A stretch of DNA of 5,631 nt from Desulfovibrionaceae bacterium (GCA_030539415.1 JAUNSE010000147.1:1-5631), one strand, 5' to 3'; positions 1 through 5,608 are shown, counted from the stretch's first letter. A program made the numbers and translations. The notes: generated by a model not told the origin, from the letters alone.

Positions 1-77
1 ACCCTGAGGGAAATGCCGTGCAGGACTTCCACCCTGCCGTAGCTGACATGGAGATCGTCTATTTCCAGGAGCGCCAT
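1..77 (-). CDS. livF: LivF, ABC importer ATP-binding subunit (N-terminal fragment, cut by window edge)
   Basis: Only the first 25 codons are inside the window; the gene continues beyond position 1. The visible protein starts MALLEIDDLHVSYGRVEVL and continues HGISLR. This is the typical first beta-strand and A-loop region of LivF-type ATPases: the aromatic Tyr of VSYG stacks on the ATP adenine in this family. Walker A and all later motifs lie outside. The ATG at 77-75 is preceded by GAGGTG about 8 nt upstream, which supports this start. The gene begins 22 nt after the livG stop, as expected for the last cistron of a livKHMGF operon. LivF would pair with LivG to form the ATPase dimer on the cytoplasmic face. 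The family call rests partly on position in the operon, because a short N-terminus alone cannot separate LivF from other ABC ATPases. Confidence 0.85.
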   Translation of the reverse strand, partial: MALLEIDDLHVSYGRVEVLHGISLR

Positions 78-99
78 TCGTACACCTCGTCCAGTCCGT

Positions 100-927
100 C
101 TAGTATGCCTCGTCGCTGTCGTCGGTGCCGAGATAGGCCTCGATGACGTCGGGATTGGCCCGCACGGATGCCGGATCGCCCTGGGCGATGAGATTGCCGT
201 GCTCCAGCACCACCAGCTTCTCGCAGACCTGCATGACCAGGCGCATGTCGTGCTCGATGAGCAGGACGGTGATGCCGCGGGCGCGGATGGCGCGGATGAC
301 CTCCACAAGGCCCGCCGTCTCCTGATCGTTCATGCCGCCGGCCGGCTCGTCCAGCACCAGGAGCTTGGGATCCGTGGCCAGGGCGCGGGAGATTTCCAGC
401 AGGCGCTGGCTGCCGTAGGCAAGGCTGCCGGCCTCCTCGCGCCAGAGGTGATCGAGCCCCACGAAGCGGAGCTCCTCCATGCAGCGCTCGACGGCCTCGG
501 CCTCCTCGAGGCGCTGGCCCGGCGTGTGCAGAAGGGAGGAGAGCAGGCCCGAGCGCAGGCGGCAGTGGCGGCCGGCCAGCACGTTCTCCAGCACCGACAG
601 GTTGCCGAACAGGCGTATGGCCTGGAAGGTGCGGGCTATGCCCAGCTCCACCACCTTGTGCGGCTTTTTGCCGCGGATGCGGCGGCCCTGGAAGACGTTG
701 TCGCCGCTCGGGGGAACGTTGTTGCGGTTGATGCTGTTGACGACGGTGGTCTTGCCCGCGCGGTTGGGGCCGACACGGCCCACGACCGTGCCCTCGTCCA
801 CGTTGAAGTCCACTTCGTTCAGCGCCACCAGGCCGCCGAAGATCTTGGTCATGTCACGGACATGCAGAAGGCTGCCCGTTTCCCTGCCGCTCTGTCTGCC
901 GGCTTTCTTCTCTGCTGCCTGGGTCAT
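100..927 (-). CDS. livG: LivG, branched-chain amino acid ABC importer ATP-binding subunit with atypical Walker A
   Basis: A 275-residue cytoplasmic ABC ATPase that powers amino-acid import together with LivF. Motifs in order: Walker A GPNRAGKTT (residues 53-61), Q-loop ARTFQ with Gln102 followed by the LivG-typical AIRLF, LivG-style signature YGSQR (171-175), Walker B LLVLDEP with Asp193 and catalytic Glu194, D-loop region around GGMND, and switch His226 in IEHD. The C-terminus has the family-typical NPDVIEAYLG. Length is close to the usual ~255 residues plus a polar N-terminal extension of about 18. The ATG overlaps the livM stop (ATGA, 927-924), and GGAGG lies about 10 nt upstream. Oddity: the second Gly of the P-loop is Arg56 (codon CGC at 762-760), with several other consensus-breaking residues around it (Arg51, Val63, Arg68, Asn70, Asn77). 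The rest of the protein looks intact. The family is certain; whether this copy binds ATP normally is open. Confidence 0.93.
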   Translation of the reverse strand: MTQAAEKKAGRQSGRETGSLLHVRDMTKIFGGLVALNEVDFNVDEGTVVGRVGPNRAGKTTVVNSINRNNVPPSGDNVFQGRRIRGKKPHKVVELGIARTFQAIRLFGNLSVLENVLAGRHCRLRSGLLSSLLHTPGQRLEEAEAVERCMEELRFVGLDHLWREEAGSLAYGSQRLLEISRALATDPKLLVLDEPAGGMNDQETAGLVEVIRAIRARGITVLLIEHDMRLVMQVCEKLVVLEHGNLIAQGDPASVRANPDVIEAYLGTDDSDEAY

Positions 928-1913
928 TTCCCGGCCCCTCCGTTTTCGCCGGCTTCACGGCCCAGCTTTCTGACAATCTTCTCGTAGCTGCGCGCCAGCG
1001 GGGGCAGAAGGCCCTGCGGGCGCCAGACCATCATGAGCATCATGGCCAGGCCGAAGAAGAGCATGCGCGATTCCGTGAGGCCGCGCATGAGCTCGGGCAG
1101 GCCGATGAAGAGGAAGGCGCTGACCAGCACGCCCAGGTGGCTTCCGCCCGAGAGAATGACCACGGCGAAGATGATGATGGACTCCATGAAGTTGAACGAG
1201 GCCGGGGCGATGGTCATCATCTTGGCGGCGTAGAGGGTGCCGGCCATGCCGGCCCAGAAGGCGCCGAGCACGAAGGCCATCAGCTTGTACTGGGCCACGT
1301 CCACGCCGCAGCCCTCGGCCGCGACGTCGTCGGCCTTGATGTAGTTGAGCGCGCGGCCGATGCGGGAGTTCCACAGGAAGTGGAAGAGCAGCACGGTGAT
1401 GCCGCACATGCCCCAGACCAGATAGTAGAAGTGGATGCTCTTGTAGATGCGGAAGCCGAAGGCCGAGGGGCGCGAGATGCCGAAGATGCCGTTGGAGCCG
1501 CCGGTGATGCCGAAGACGTCGTTCACCAGGGCGATGCGCACGATCTCGACGATGCCGATGGTCACGATGGCCAGGTAGTCGCCGCGCAGATGGATGATGG
1601 GCCTTGCCACGACCAGGGCCACAAGGCCCGCGGCGAGGCCGGCCAGCGGCATGGTCCAGAAGATGGGCCACTGGCAGAGCGTGTTCAGGATGGCCGTGGT
1701 GTAGGCGCCGATGGCGTAGAAGGCGGCATGGCCCATGTGGAAGATGCCGGCCTGGCCCAGGATGACGTTCAGCGAGAGGGCCAGCAGCGCGTAGAGGCCT
1801 ATGCTCACGCACACGTCCGTCCAGTAGTTGTTGGCGAACAGGGGCAGGACGGCGATCAGCACGCCCACGCACAGCGCAAGCCCCAGGCGCATGTTCTTGA
1901 GTGTGCCGGTCAT
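924..1913 (-). CDS. livM: LivM, branched-chain amino acid ABC importer permease subunit
   Basis: A 329-residue polytopic inner-membrane protein forming half of the translocation pore with LivH. Recognisable LivM landmarks: an N-terminal hydrophobic helix (about 9-27); LNVILGQAGIFHMGHAAFY (48-66), where the family has its conserved GQ-x-SxGHAAF-type stretch; IHLRGDYLAIVTIG (107-120); TGGSNGI (137-143); and the cytoplasmic coupling segment SRIGRALNYIKADDVAAEG (183-201) that contacts the ATPase. The C-terminus carries MMVWRPQGLLP (294-304), a LivM hallmark. The start is ATG 1913-1911, which overlaps the livH stop (ATGA, 1913-1910). An open frame continues upstream in this frame, but it overlaps livH and gives an arginine/glycine-rich nonsense translation, so it is rejected. 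The stop overlaps the livG start by 4 bp. No strong Shine-Dalgarno precedes livM, consistent with translational coupling to livH. Confidence 0.95.
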   Translation of the reverse strand: MTGTLKNMRLGLALCVGVLIAVLPLFANNYWTDVCVSIGLYALLALSLNVILGQAGIFHMGHAAFYAIGAYTTAILNTLCQWPIFWTMPLAGLAAGLVALVVARPIIHLRGDYLAIVTIGIVEIVRIALVNDVFGITGGSNGIFGISRPSAFGFRIYKSIHFYYLVWGMCGITVLLFHFLWNSRIGRALNYIKADDVAAEGCGVDVAQYKLMAFVLGAFWAGMAGTLYAAKMMTIAPASFNFMESIIIFAVVILSGGSHLGVLVSAFLFIGLPELMRGLTESRMLFFGLAMMLMMVWRPQGLLPPLARSYEKIVRKLGREAGENGGAGK

Positions 1914-2815
1914 AGCTTGTCCGCCGTGCGCTCGCCGAGCAGGCCCGTGGGCCGCACGATGAGAATGAGGATGAGAACCACGAAGGCCACCGCGTCCTTC
2001 CAGGCCACCGCGAAGTAGGCCGAGGCCATGGCCTCGACCACGCCCAGCAGCAGGCCGCCGACCATGGCGCCGGGGATGTTGCCGATGCCGCCCAGGATGG
2101 CCGCCGTGAAGGCCTTGAGGCCGTAGGACCAGCCCATCAGGAAGTCGATCTGCCCGTAGTAGATGCCGACCAGGATGCCGGCCGCGCCGCCGAGGCCGGG
2201 GCCGATGAGGAAGACCAGGGAGATGACCCGGTTGACATTGATGCCCATGAGCCTGGCCGCGCCCTGATCGATGGCCACGGCGCGGATGGCCGCGCCCGTT
2301 CTGGTGTGCAGCATGAAGGCCTGCAGGGCCACCATCAGCAGGATGCTGACGGCGATGACCAGAAGGCGCATGCCAGGGATGGTGAAGCCCAGAATGGTGA
2401 CCGTGAAGTCGGGCCGCAGAAAATCGGGATAGACGAAAACGCGCGCGCCGTAGATCAGCATCAGGGCGTTCTCGAAGAAGATGGAAGCGCCGAGGGCGCT
2501 CACGACAGCGGACAGACGGCCCGCGCTGCGCAGGGGACGATAGGCCACGCGCTCCAGCAGATAGCCGATGAGGGCCACCATGAGGGAGACCATCACGAAG
2601 ACCAGAAGGACCGCGTAGAAGGGCGGGAGGGTCGAGGCCAGCTGGCAGGTCACCAGCAGGGTCAGCCCCAGGTAGGCGCCGATGGCGAAGAGGTCGCCGT
2701 GGGCGAAATTGATGAGCTTCAGCACGCCGTAGACCATGGTGTAGCCGAGGGCCACCAGGGCGTAGATGCCGCCCACAGCCAGGCCGTTGAGAAGCTGCTG
2801 TACAAAGAAGTCCAT
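1910..2815 (-). CDS. livH: LivH, branched-chain amino acid ABC importer permease subunit
   Basis: A 301-residue polytopic inner-membrane permease, partner of LivM. Family landmarks: an N-terminus with QQLLNGLAVGGIYALVALG, then TMVYGVLKLINFAHGD (26-41), the signature beginning of LivH proteins; RPLR (93-96) after a hydrophobic segment; the cytoplasmic coupling segment TGAAIRAVAIDQGAARLMGI (173-192); GLKAFTAAILGGIGNIPGA (232-250); and a C-terminal VRPTGLLG (287-294). The start chosen is ATG 2815-2813, because the protein then begins exactly where other LivH proteins begin. An in-frame GTG at 2854-2852 would add 13 residues, but it lies inside a strong hairpin and abuts its Shine-Dalgarno-like sequence with no spacing. 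The chosen ATG itself has only a poor ribosome binding site (CTGGCAG). The gene is 67 nt downstream of the livK stop and overlaps livM by 4 bp. Confidence 0.94.
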   Translation of the reverse strand: MDFFVQQLLNGLAVGGIYALVALGYTMVYGVLKLINFAHGDLFAIGAYLGLTLLVTCQLASTLPPFYAVLLVFVMVSLMVALIGYLLERVAYRPLRSAGRLSAVVSALGASIFFENALMLIYGARVFVYPDFLRPDFTVTILGFTIPGMRLLVIAVSILLMVALQAFMLHTRTGAAIRAVAIDQGAARLMGINVNRVISLVFLIGPGLGGAAGILVGIYYGQIDFLMGWSYGLKAFTAAILGGIGNIPGAMVGGLLLGVVEAMASAYFAVAWKDAVAFVVLILILIVRPTGLLGERTADKL

Positions 2816-2834
2816 ACGCTGCCAGAAAAAATTC

Positions 2835-2865
2835 CATGGGAGGAGGTGAGCCACCTCCTCCCATG
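2835..2865 (-). promoter_or_regulatory. Perfect hairpin in the livK-livH spacer (attenuator or 3'-stabiliser candidate)
   Basis: A perfect 14-bp inverted repeat with a 3-nt loop. In the transcript the 5' arm (2865-2852) is CATGGGAGGAGGTG, the loop GCT, and the 3' arm (2848-2835) CACCTCCTCCCATG. The base is 17 nt after the livK stop. Three nucleotides (GAA) after the stem come six U residues (2831-2826), so it resembles an intrinsic terminator with a slightly displaced U-tract. Hairpins between a binding-protein gene and its permease genes are known to raise the relative amount of binding protein, by partial termination or by blocking 3' exonucleases. That role here is inferred; the hairpin itself is seen directly. 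Confidence 0.8.
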
Positions 2866-2882
2866 TCTGTGATTATACTGAA

Positions 2883-4010
2883 CTAGATCTTGGGTTCGAG
2901 GACGAAGGAACCGTCGCTGCGCACCGTGTAGATGCGGTAGAAGTCGCCCACGCGGTCGCCCTTGGCGTCAAAGCCCATGTCGCCGGTGATGGCGGGCAGG
3001 TTCCTCGCGCCGTGCAGGAAGTCCGCGATGTCGTCGGCGGTGAACTTGCCGGCCTTCATGGCCTCTTCGATGGCCACGAAGGCGTCGCCGGCCATCACGC
3101 CCCACACGGAGACGGGCAGGCTCTTGTAGGTGGCCTGGAAGTCCTTGAGGAAGGTCTTGGCGTTCTCGGTGTCCATGTCCTGGGGCAGCGGCGGGCTGAT
3201 GAAGAAGTAGCCCTCGGCCGCGGCGTTGCCGGCGATGGTCACGAGGTCGGCGTGGTTGGAGGCGTCGCCGCCCATCATGGGCACATCCCAGTTCATTTCC
3301 TTCTTCTGGCGCAGCAGCATGCCGGTTTCCGGATAGTAGCCGGTGAAGAAGACGAATTCGGGGGCCGCGGCCTTCAGCTTGGTCAGGGTCGCGGTGTAGT
3401 CACGCTCGCCGGGGGTGAGAGCGTCGTAGAAGACGATGTTCACGCCGCTGCCTTCGAGCGACTTGATGGTCGCCTCGGCCAGGCCCTTGGAATAGGAGGA
3501 GTTGTCATGCAGCAGGGCGATGTTCTTGTAGCCCTTGGCCTTGATGATCCTGGCCGCGGCGTCGCCCTGGGCGTCGTCGCGCGGGCAGGTCCTGAAGAAG
3601 TGCTGCATGCCCTTCTCGGTGAGGCGGATGCTGGTGGAGCCGGTGCCGATCTGCACGATGCCGGACTCGTCGTAGATGTTCTGGCTGGCTTCGGTCACGG
3701 CGGAGCCGTAGGTGCCGATCACGGCCACGACTTCGGAGGAGGCCAGCTTCTGGGCGGCCAGCGCCGCGGAGCGGGGATCTCCGGCGTCATCGGCCACGAT
3801 GAGTTCGATCTTGCGGCCGTCGATGCCGCCCTTTGCATTGACCCTGTCGACGAGCATGGACACGATGTTCTTCATGTCCAGGCCCTCGGAGGCCCATTTG
3901 CCGGTCACCGGGCACATGAGGCCCAGCTTGAAGTCGTCGGCGGCACGGACGGGGCCGGCGACGGCCAGAGTCAGCGCAAGGCACGCCAGCGCTGTCAGAA
4001 TTTTTTTCAT
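2883..4010 (-). CDS. livK: LivK-type periplasmic branched-chain / hydrophobic amino-acid binding protein
   Basis: A 375-residue receptor that captures the amino acid in the periplasm and delivers it to LivHM. The first 23 residues (MKKILTALACLALTLAVAGP then VRA) form a classical Sec signal peptide with an AxA-like VRA cleavage site before ADDFK. The mature part, about 352 residues, is close to the usual length for this type I periplasmic binding fold (Peripla_BP_6 / LivK family). Visible motifs: KLGLMCPVTGKWASEG (28-43); NAKGGIDGRKIELIVADD (58-75), the family-typical NxxGGIxGRxIxLxxxDD; GTYGSAVT (99-106); IGTGSTS (121-127), the usual ligand alpha-amino/carboxyl binding loop; and FRTCPRDDAQG (139-149). 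The start ATG 4010-4008 has a strong site, AGGGGGG, about 4 nt upstream. The frame stays open to 4127, but that extension runs through the upstream terminator and precedes the signal peptide, so it is rejected. Exact ligand preference (Leu/Ile/Val or other) cannot be read from sequence. Confidence 0.94.
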   Translation of the reverse strand: MKKILTALACLALTLAVAGPVRAADDFKLGLMCPVTGKWASEGLDMKNIVSMLVDRVNAKGGIDGRKIELIVADDAGDPRSAALAAQKLASSEVVAVIGTYGSAVTEASQNIYDESGIVQIGTGSTSIRLTEKGMQHFFRTCPRDDAQGDAAARIIKAKGYKNIALLHDNSSYSKGLAEATIKSLEGSGVNIVFYDALTPGERDYTATLTKLKAAAPEFVFFTGYYPETGMLLRQKKEMNWDVPMMGGDASNHADLVTIAGNAAAEGYFFISPPLPQDMDTENAKTFLKDFQATYKSLPVSVWGVMAGDAFVAIEEAMKAGKFTADDIADFLHGARNLPAITGDMGFDAKGDRVGDFYRIYTVRSDGSFVLEPKI

Positions 4011-4040
4011 ATTTCCCCCCTTGAGGCAGTCTGCCGGCCG

Positions 4041-4061
4041 GCTGTTCGCCACGTGAACAGC
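4041..4061. promoter_or_regulatory. Inverted repeat in the livK leader, possible operator
   Basis: A perfect 7-bp inverted repeat, GCTGTTC and GAACAGC, separated by 7 bp (GCCACGT on the plus strand). It lies 31-51 nt upstream of the livK start, in the 94-nt gap between the upstream terminator and livK. Its size, about two turns of DNA centre to edge, suits a dimeric repressor or an RNA hairpin in the 5' leader. I see no convincing -35/-10 pair. The best -10-like match is TACACT at 4088-4083, with only a T-rich -35 region. The repeat is seen directly; the regulatory role is inferred. Confidence 0.35.
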
Positions 4062-4104
4062 TTCCGGGCAGCGTGAAGCCGGGAGTGTAACGAAAAAGGA
4101 CCGG

Positions 4105-4139
4105 AAAAAAAAGACCCACCCGGGCATTTCGGGCGGGCC
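4105..4139 (-). terminator. Intrinsic terminator after the Hpt-like gene
   Basis: Reading the minus strand, GGCCCGCCC (4139-4131) pairs with GGGTGGGTC (4121-4113), giving a 9-bp GC-rich stem with two G-U pairs and a 9-nt loop. Eight consecutive U residues (4112-4105) follow immediately. It starts 42 nt after the stop codon of the Hpt-like gene. It should separate that gene from the liv operon, so livK very likely has its own promoter in the 94 nt that follow. Confidence 0.88.
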
Positions 4140-4181
4140 GGAAGGACCGTACCGGCGGCGCGGGGCCGCCTTGCGTGAAAA

Positions 4182-4532
4182 TCAGCCGAGAAAGCCGGAT
4201 ATTGTGCACAGCGTGTCCGGCACGGCCGAGGAGAAAAGCCCGTAGGGCTGGGCCAGATCCGCTCCGCCCCTGATGGCCAGCTCGAGCTCCATGGCCCTGG
4301 CCGCCAGACGCCTCGCGCCCACCTCGGCCGCGTGCTCGCGCACCTCGTGCACCACCTGCACGGCCTTCTCCCTCGCCTCTTCGGGCAGGGCCTGCCCCCT
4401 GCCGATCAGGGCGAACAGTGTTGTCACGCTGTCATTGGCCACAGGCAGCAGTTCCCTCAGCCGGCGCTCGTAGGCTCCGCGGCTCTCGAAGCGCGCGAGC
4501 GCCTCCCTCCAGTCCAGAATGTCGTCAATCAT
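4182..4532 (-). CDS. Small stand-alone histidine-phosphotransfer (Hpt)-like domain protein
   Basis: A 116-residue soluble, predicted all-helical protein with no signal peptide or membrane segment. It begins MIDDILDWREALARF, like the N-terminus of many Hpt domains (a short acidic lead-in, then LDxxxALxRF). The segment VHEVREHAAEVGARRLAARAM (61-81) aligns without gaps to the Hpt core HxLKGxAxxxGAxxLxxxA, followed by ELELAIRGG. His62 would be the phospho-acceptor that relays phosphate between response-regulator receiver domains in a multistep phosphorelay. Two core residues differ: the Lys is Arg65 and the following Gly is Glu66. The start is ATG 4532-4530, preceded by GGAGAGG at good spacing; upstream in-frame codons translate the hairpins and terminator of the leader. 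Terminators on both sides make it monocistronic. No kinase or response regulator is visible nearby, so its partner is unknown. The Hpt call is by motif reading only; an unrelated helical protein is possible. Confidence 0.72.
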   Translation of the reverse strand: MIDDILDWREALARFESRGAYERRLRELLPVANDSVTTLFALIGRGQALPEEAREKAVQVVHEVREHAAEVGARRLAARAMELELAIRGGADLAQPYGLFSSAVPDTLCTISGFLG

Positions 4533-4587
4533 CAGCCTCTCCGAAAGTGAAACAGCTTTCCGCCCCTCTCCCGGCGGGAGGGAGCGG

Positions 4588-4608
4588 GCCGGCGCGGGGG
4601 GCGCCGGC
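4588..4608. repeat. GC-rich hairpin in the leader of the Hpt-like gene
   Basis: A perfect 8-bp inverted repeat, GCCGGCGC / GCGCCGGC, around a 5-nt loop of identical bases (five G on the plus strand). It comes directly after the U-tract of the upstream terminator and 56 nt before the Hpt-like start codon. A smaller stem, CTCCC-GCC-GGGAG, follows it. With no U-tract downstream it is not an intrinsic terminator for minus-strand transcription. It may be part of a structured 5' leader or simply GC-rich intergenic structure. Confidence 0.5.
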
Positions 4609-4639
4609 AAAAAGATGCCGGCAGTAGATGCCGGCACCC
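4609..4639 (-). terminator. Intrinsic terminator after the yitT-family gene
   Basis: Reading the minus strand, the palindromic octamer TGCCGGCA occurs twice (4636-4629 and 4623-4616) with the 5-nt loop TCTAC between, giving an 8-bp stem. G-U/G-C pairs with 4639-4637 and 4615-4613 can extend it to 11 bp. The U-rich run TCTTTTT (4615-4609) follows at once. The structure begins about 65 nt after the stop codon of the upstream membrane-protein gene. The two arms also form an 11-bp direct repeat (AGATGCCGGCA on the plus strand). Confidence 0.82.
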
Positions 4640-4703
4640 GAAAGTCAGGTGGTGTTTGGTGAAAGGGGTTGTCATGCCGCCCGCGGGCCGTCCGATGCGG
4701 AAG

Positions 4704-5576
4704 CTATCCGCGCCTGAACTGGCCGCCGGCGACGTTGAAGGTGTTCTCCACAATGAACAGGGCCTTCGGATCCACGGTGAAGACCAGGTTCTCAAGATGG
4801 CGCAGGGCCATGTTGTTGGTCACCGTGAGCAGTATGTCCTTGTCCAGCCCCGAATAGGCGCCCTTGCCGCGCAGCAGGGTGACGCCGAAGCGCTCCGACA
4901 CCATGATGGCCTCGGACACCTCCTCGCCGCGCTCGGAGATGATCAGCACCAGCTTGCGGTTGTTGAACATGCCGAGCACATAGTCCACCATGCGCGCGTT
5001 GATGAAGATCATGATGACCGAGGCGAGCACCTTGTCGAGCTCGTAGCCCATGGTCAGGCCGAGCGAAAAGATGACCAGGTTCACGAACAGGCTGAACTGG
5101 CCGATGGAGATGTTCCAGCGGTTGCGCAGGATGACGGAGATGATGTCTATGCCGCCGCCGGATCCCAGCGAGCGCAGCATGATGCCGCCGCCCGCGCCCA
5201 GCAGGACGCCGCCCAGCACCGCCGCGTAGAGCTCGTTCTCCACGGGCACCACATAGCCCGCGCGGTTGAGCAGAAGGCCGAAGACGGTCGTCGCCATCGT
5301 GCCGTAGAGCGAGTACAGCAGGAAGCGGCGGGAGACGAAGAACCAGCCTATGAGGTACAGCGGGATGGAGAAGACCAGGTACCAGATGGAGACCGGCAGG
5401 ATGTCGGTGACGAAATTGGCCAGCAGGGCCATGCCCATGACGCCGCCGGCGAGAAAGCTGTGCTGCGGGGAAAGGCACTGCAGGCAGGTGGCGTAGAGCG
5501 CTCCGCCTATGGTCAGCAGGAGCAGGTTCCACCAGACGGCCTGGGCAAGCTTGGGATTGTATGTTTTCTTGAGCAT
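4704..5576 (-). CDS. YitT-family membrane protein with C-terminal DUF2179 domain
   Basis: A 290-residue inner-membrane protein. The N-terminal ~200 residues hold about five to six hydrophobic segments (roughly 15-35, 45-60, 64-82, 88-104, 117-135, 160-195). The motif LGSGGGIDIISVIL (137-150) is the strongest family marker, matching the GS/T-GGxDII motif of YitT_membrane (formerly DUF161). The C-terminal ~80 residues (208-285) form a soluble domain: RKLVLIISERGEEVSEAI, then RFGVTLLRGKGAYSG (229-243), then KALFIVENTFNVAGGQF, which matches DUF2179. Total length is normal for the family (about 280-290). The start ATG 5576-5574 has CGGAG about 9 nt upstream, and the protein begins with the usual short basic segment before the first helix. 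No biochemical function is established for the family, and the linkage to liv genes suggests none, as a terminator ends this unit. Confidence 0.92.
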   Translation of the reverse strand: MLKKTYNPKLAQAVWWNLLLLTIGGALYATCLQCLSPQHSFLAGGVMGMALLANFVTDILPVSIWYLVFSIPLYLIGWFFVSRRFLLYSLYGTMATTVFGLLLNRAGYVVPVENELYAAVLGGVLLGAGGGIMLRSLGSGGGIDIISVILRNRWNISIGQFSLFVNLVIFSLGLTMGYELDKVLASVIMIFINARMVDYVLGMFNNRKLVLIISERGEEVSEAIMVSERFGVTLLRGKGAYSGLDKDILLTVTNNMALRHLENLVFTVDPKALFIVENTFNVAGGQFRRG

Positions 5577-5586
5577 GGAATGCGCT

Positions 5587-5608
5587 CCGGGCCGCGGCCG
5601 CGGCCCGG
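5587..5608. repeat. 22-bp perfect palindrome upstream of the yitT-family gene
   Basis: The half-site CCGGGCCGCGG is followed directly by its exact reverse complement, with no spacer; a NotI-type GCGGCCGC lies at the centre. It ends 11 nt before the start codon, and its last bases touch the CGGAG ribosome binding site. It could be an operator, or an RNA stem with a few unpaired central bases that limits ribosome access. It might also form the stem of a terminator for a gene outside the window, though no U-tract follows it on the minus strand. Confidence 0.55.

Noticed and set aside
955..1872. Minus-strand alternative frames inside livM, livK and the yitT-family gene (955-1872, 3787-4209, 4792-5532)
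   Set aside because: They are shadow frames of real genes with Arg/His/Pro-rich translations.
1137..2018. Long plus-strand open frames (199-987, 1137-2018, 2306-2872, 3012-4076)
   Set aside because: They lie antisense to well-recognised liv genes and translate to low-complexity His/Asp/Gly/Ala-rich sequence caused by high third-position GC. No ribosome binding sites or family features are seen.
1914..2864. In-frame upstream extension of livM (a single 646-residue frame from 2864 to 924)
   Set aside because: The extra N-terminal part overlaps livH in another frame and reads as Arg/Gly/His-rich nonsense. LivM family members start at the position given by ATG 1913, which has the ATGA coupling.
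3981..4010. Lipoprotein signal (Cys10) in LivK
   Set aside because: The residues before Cys10 (A-L-A) and its position in the middle of the hydrophobic core do not fit a lipobox. A Sec signal with VRA cleavage fits better.
4011..4127. N-terminal extension of livK to 4127
   Set aside because: It would place 39 residues before a textbook signal peptide, has no ribosome binding site, and runs from inside the upstream terminator loop.
4679..4688. 10-bp palindrome GCCCGCGGGC after the yitT-family stop codon
   Set aside because: It is short and expected by chance in GC-rich DNA, with no U-tract next to it. The real terminator is further downstream.
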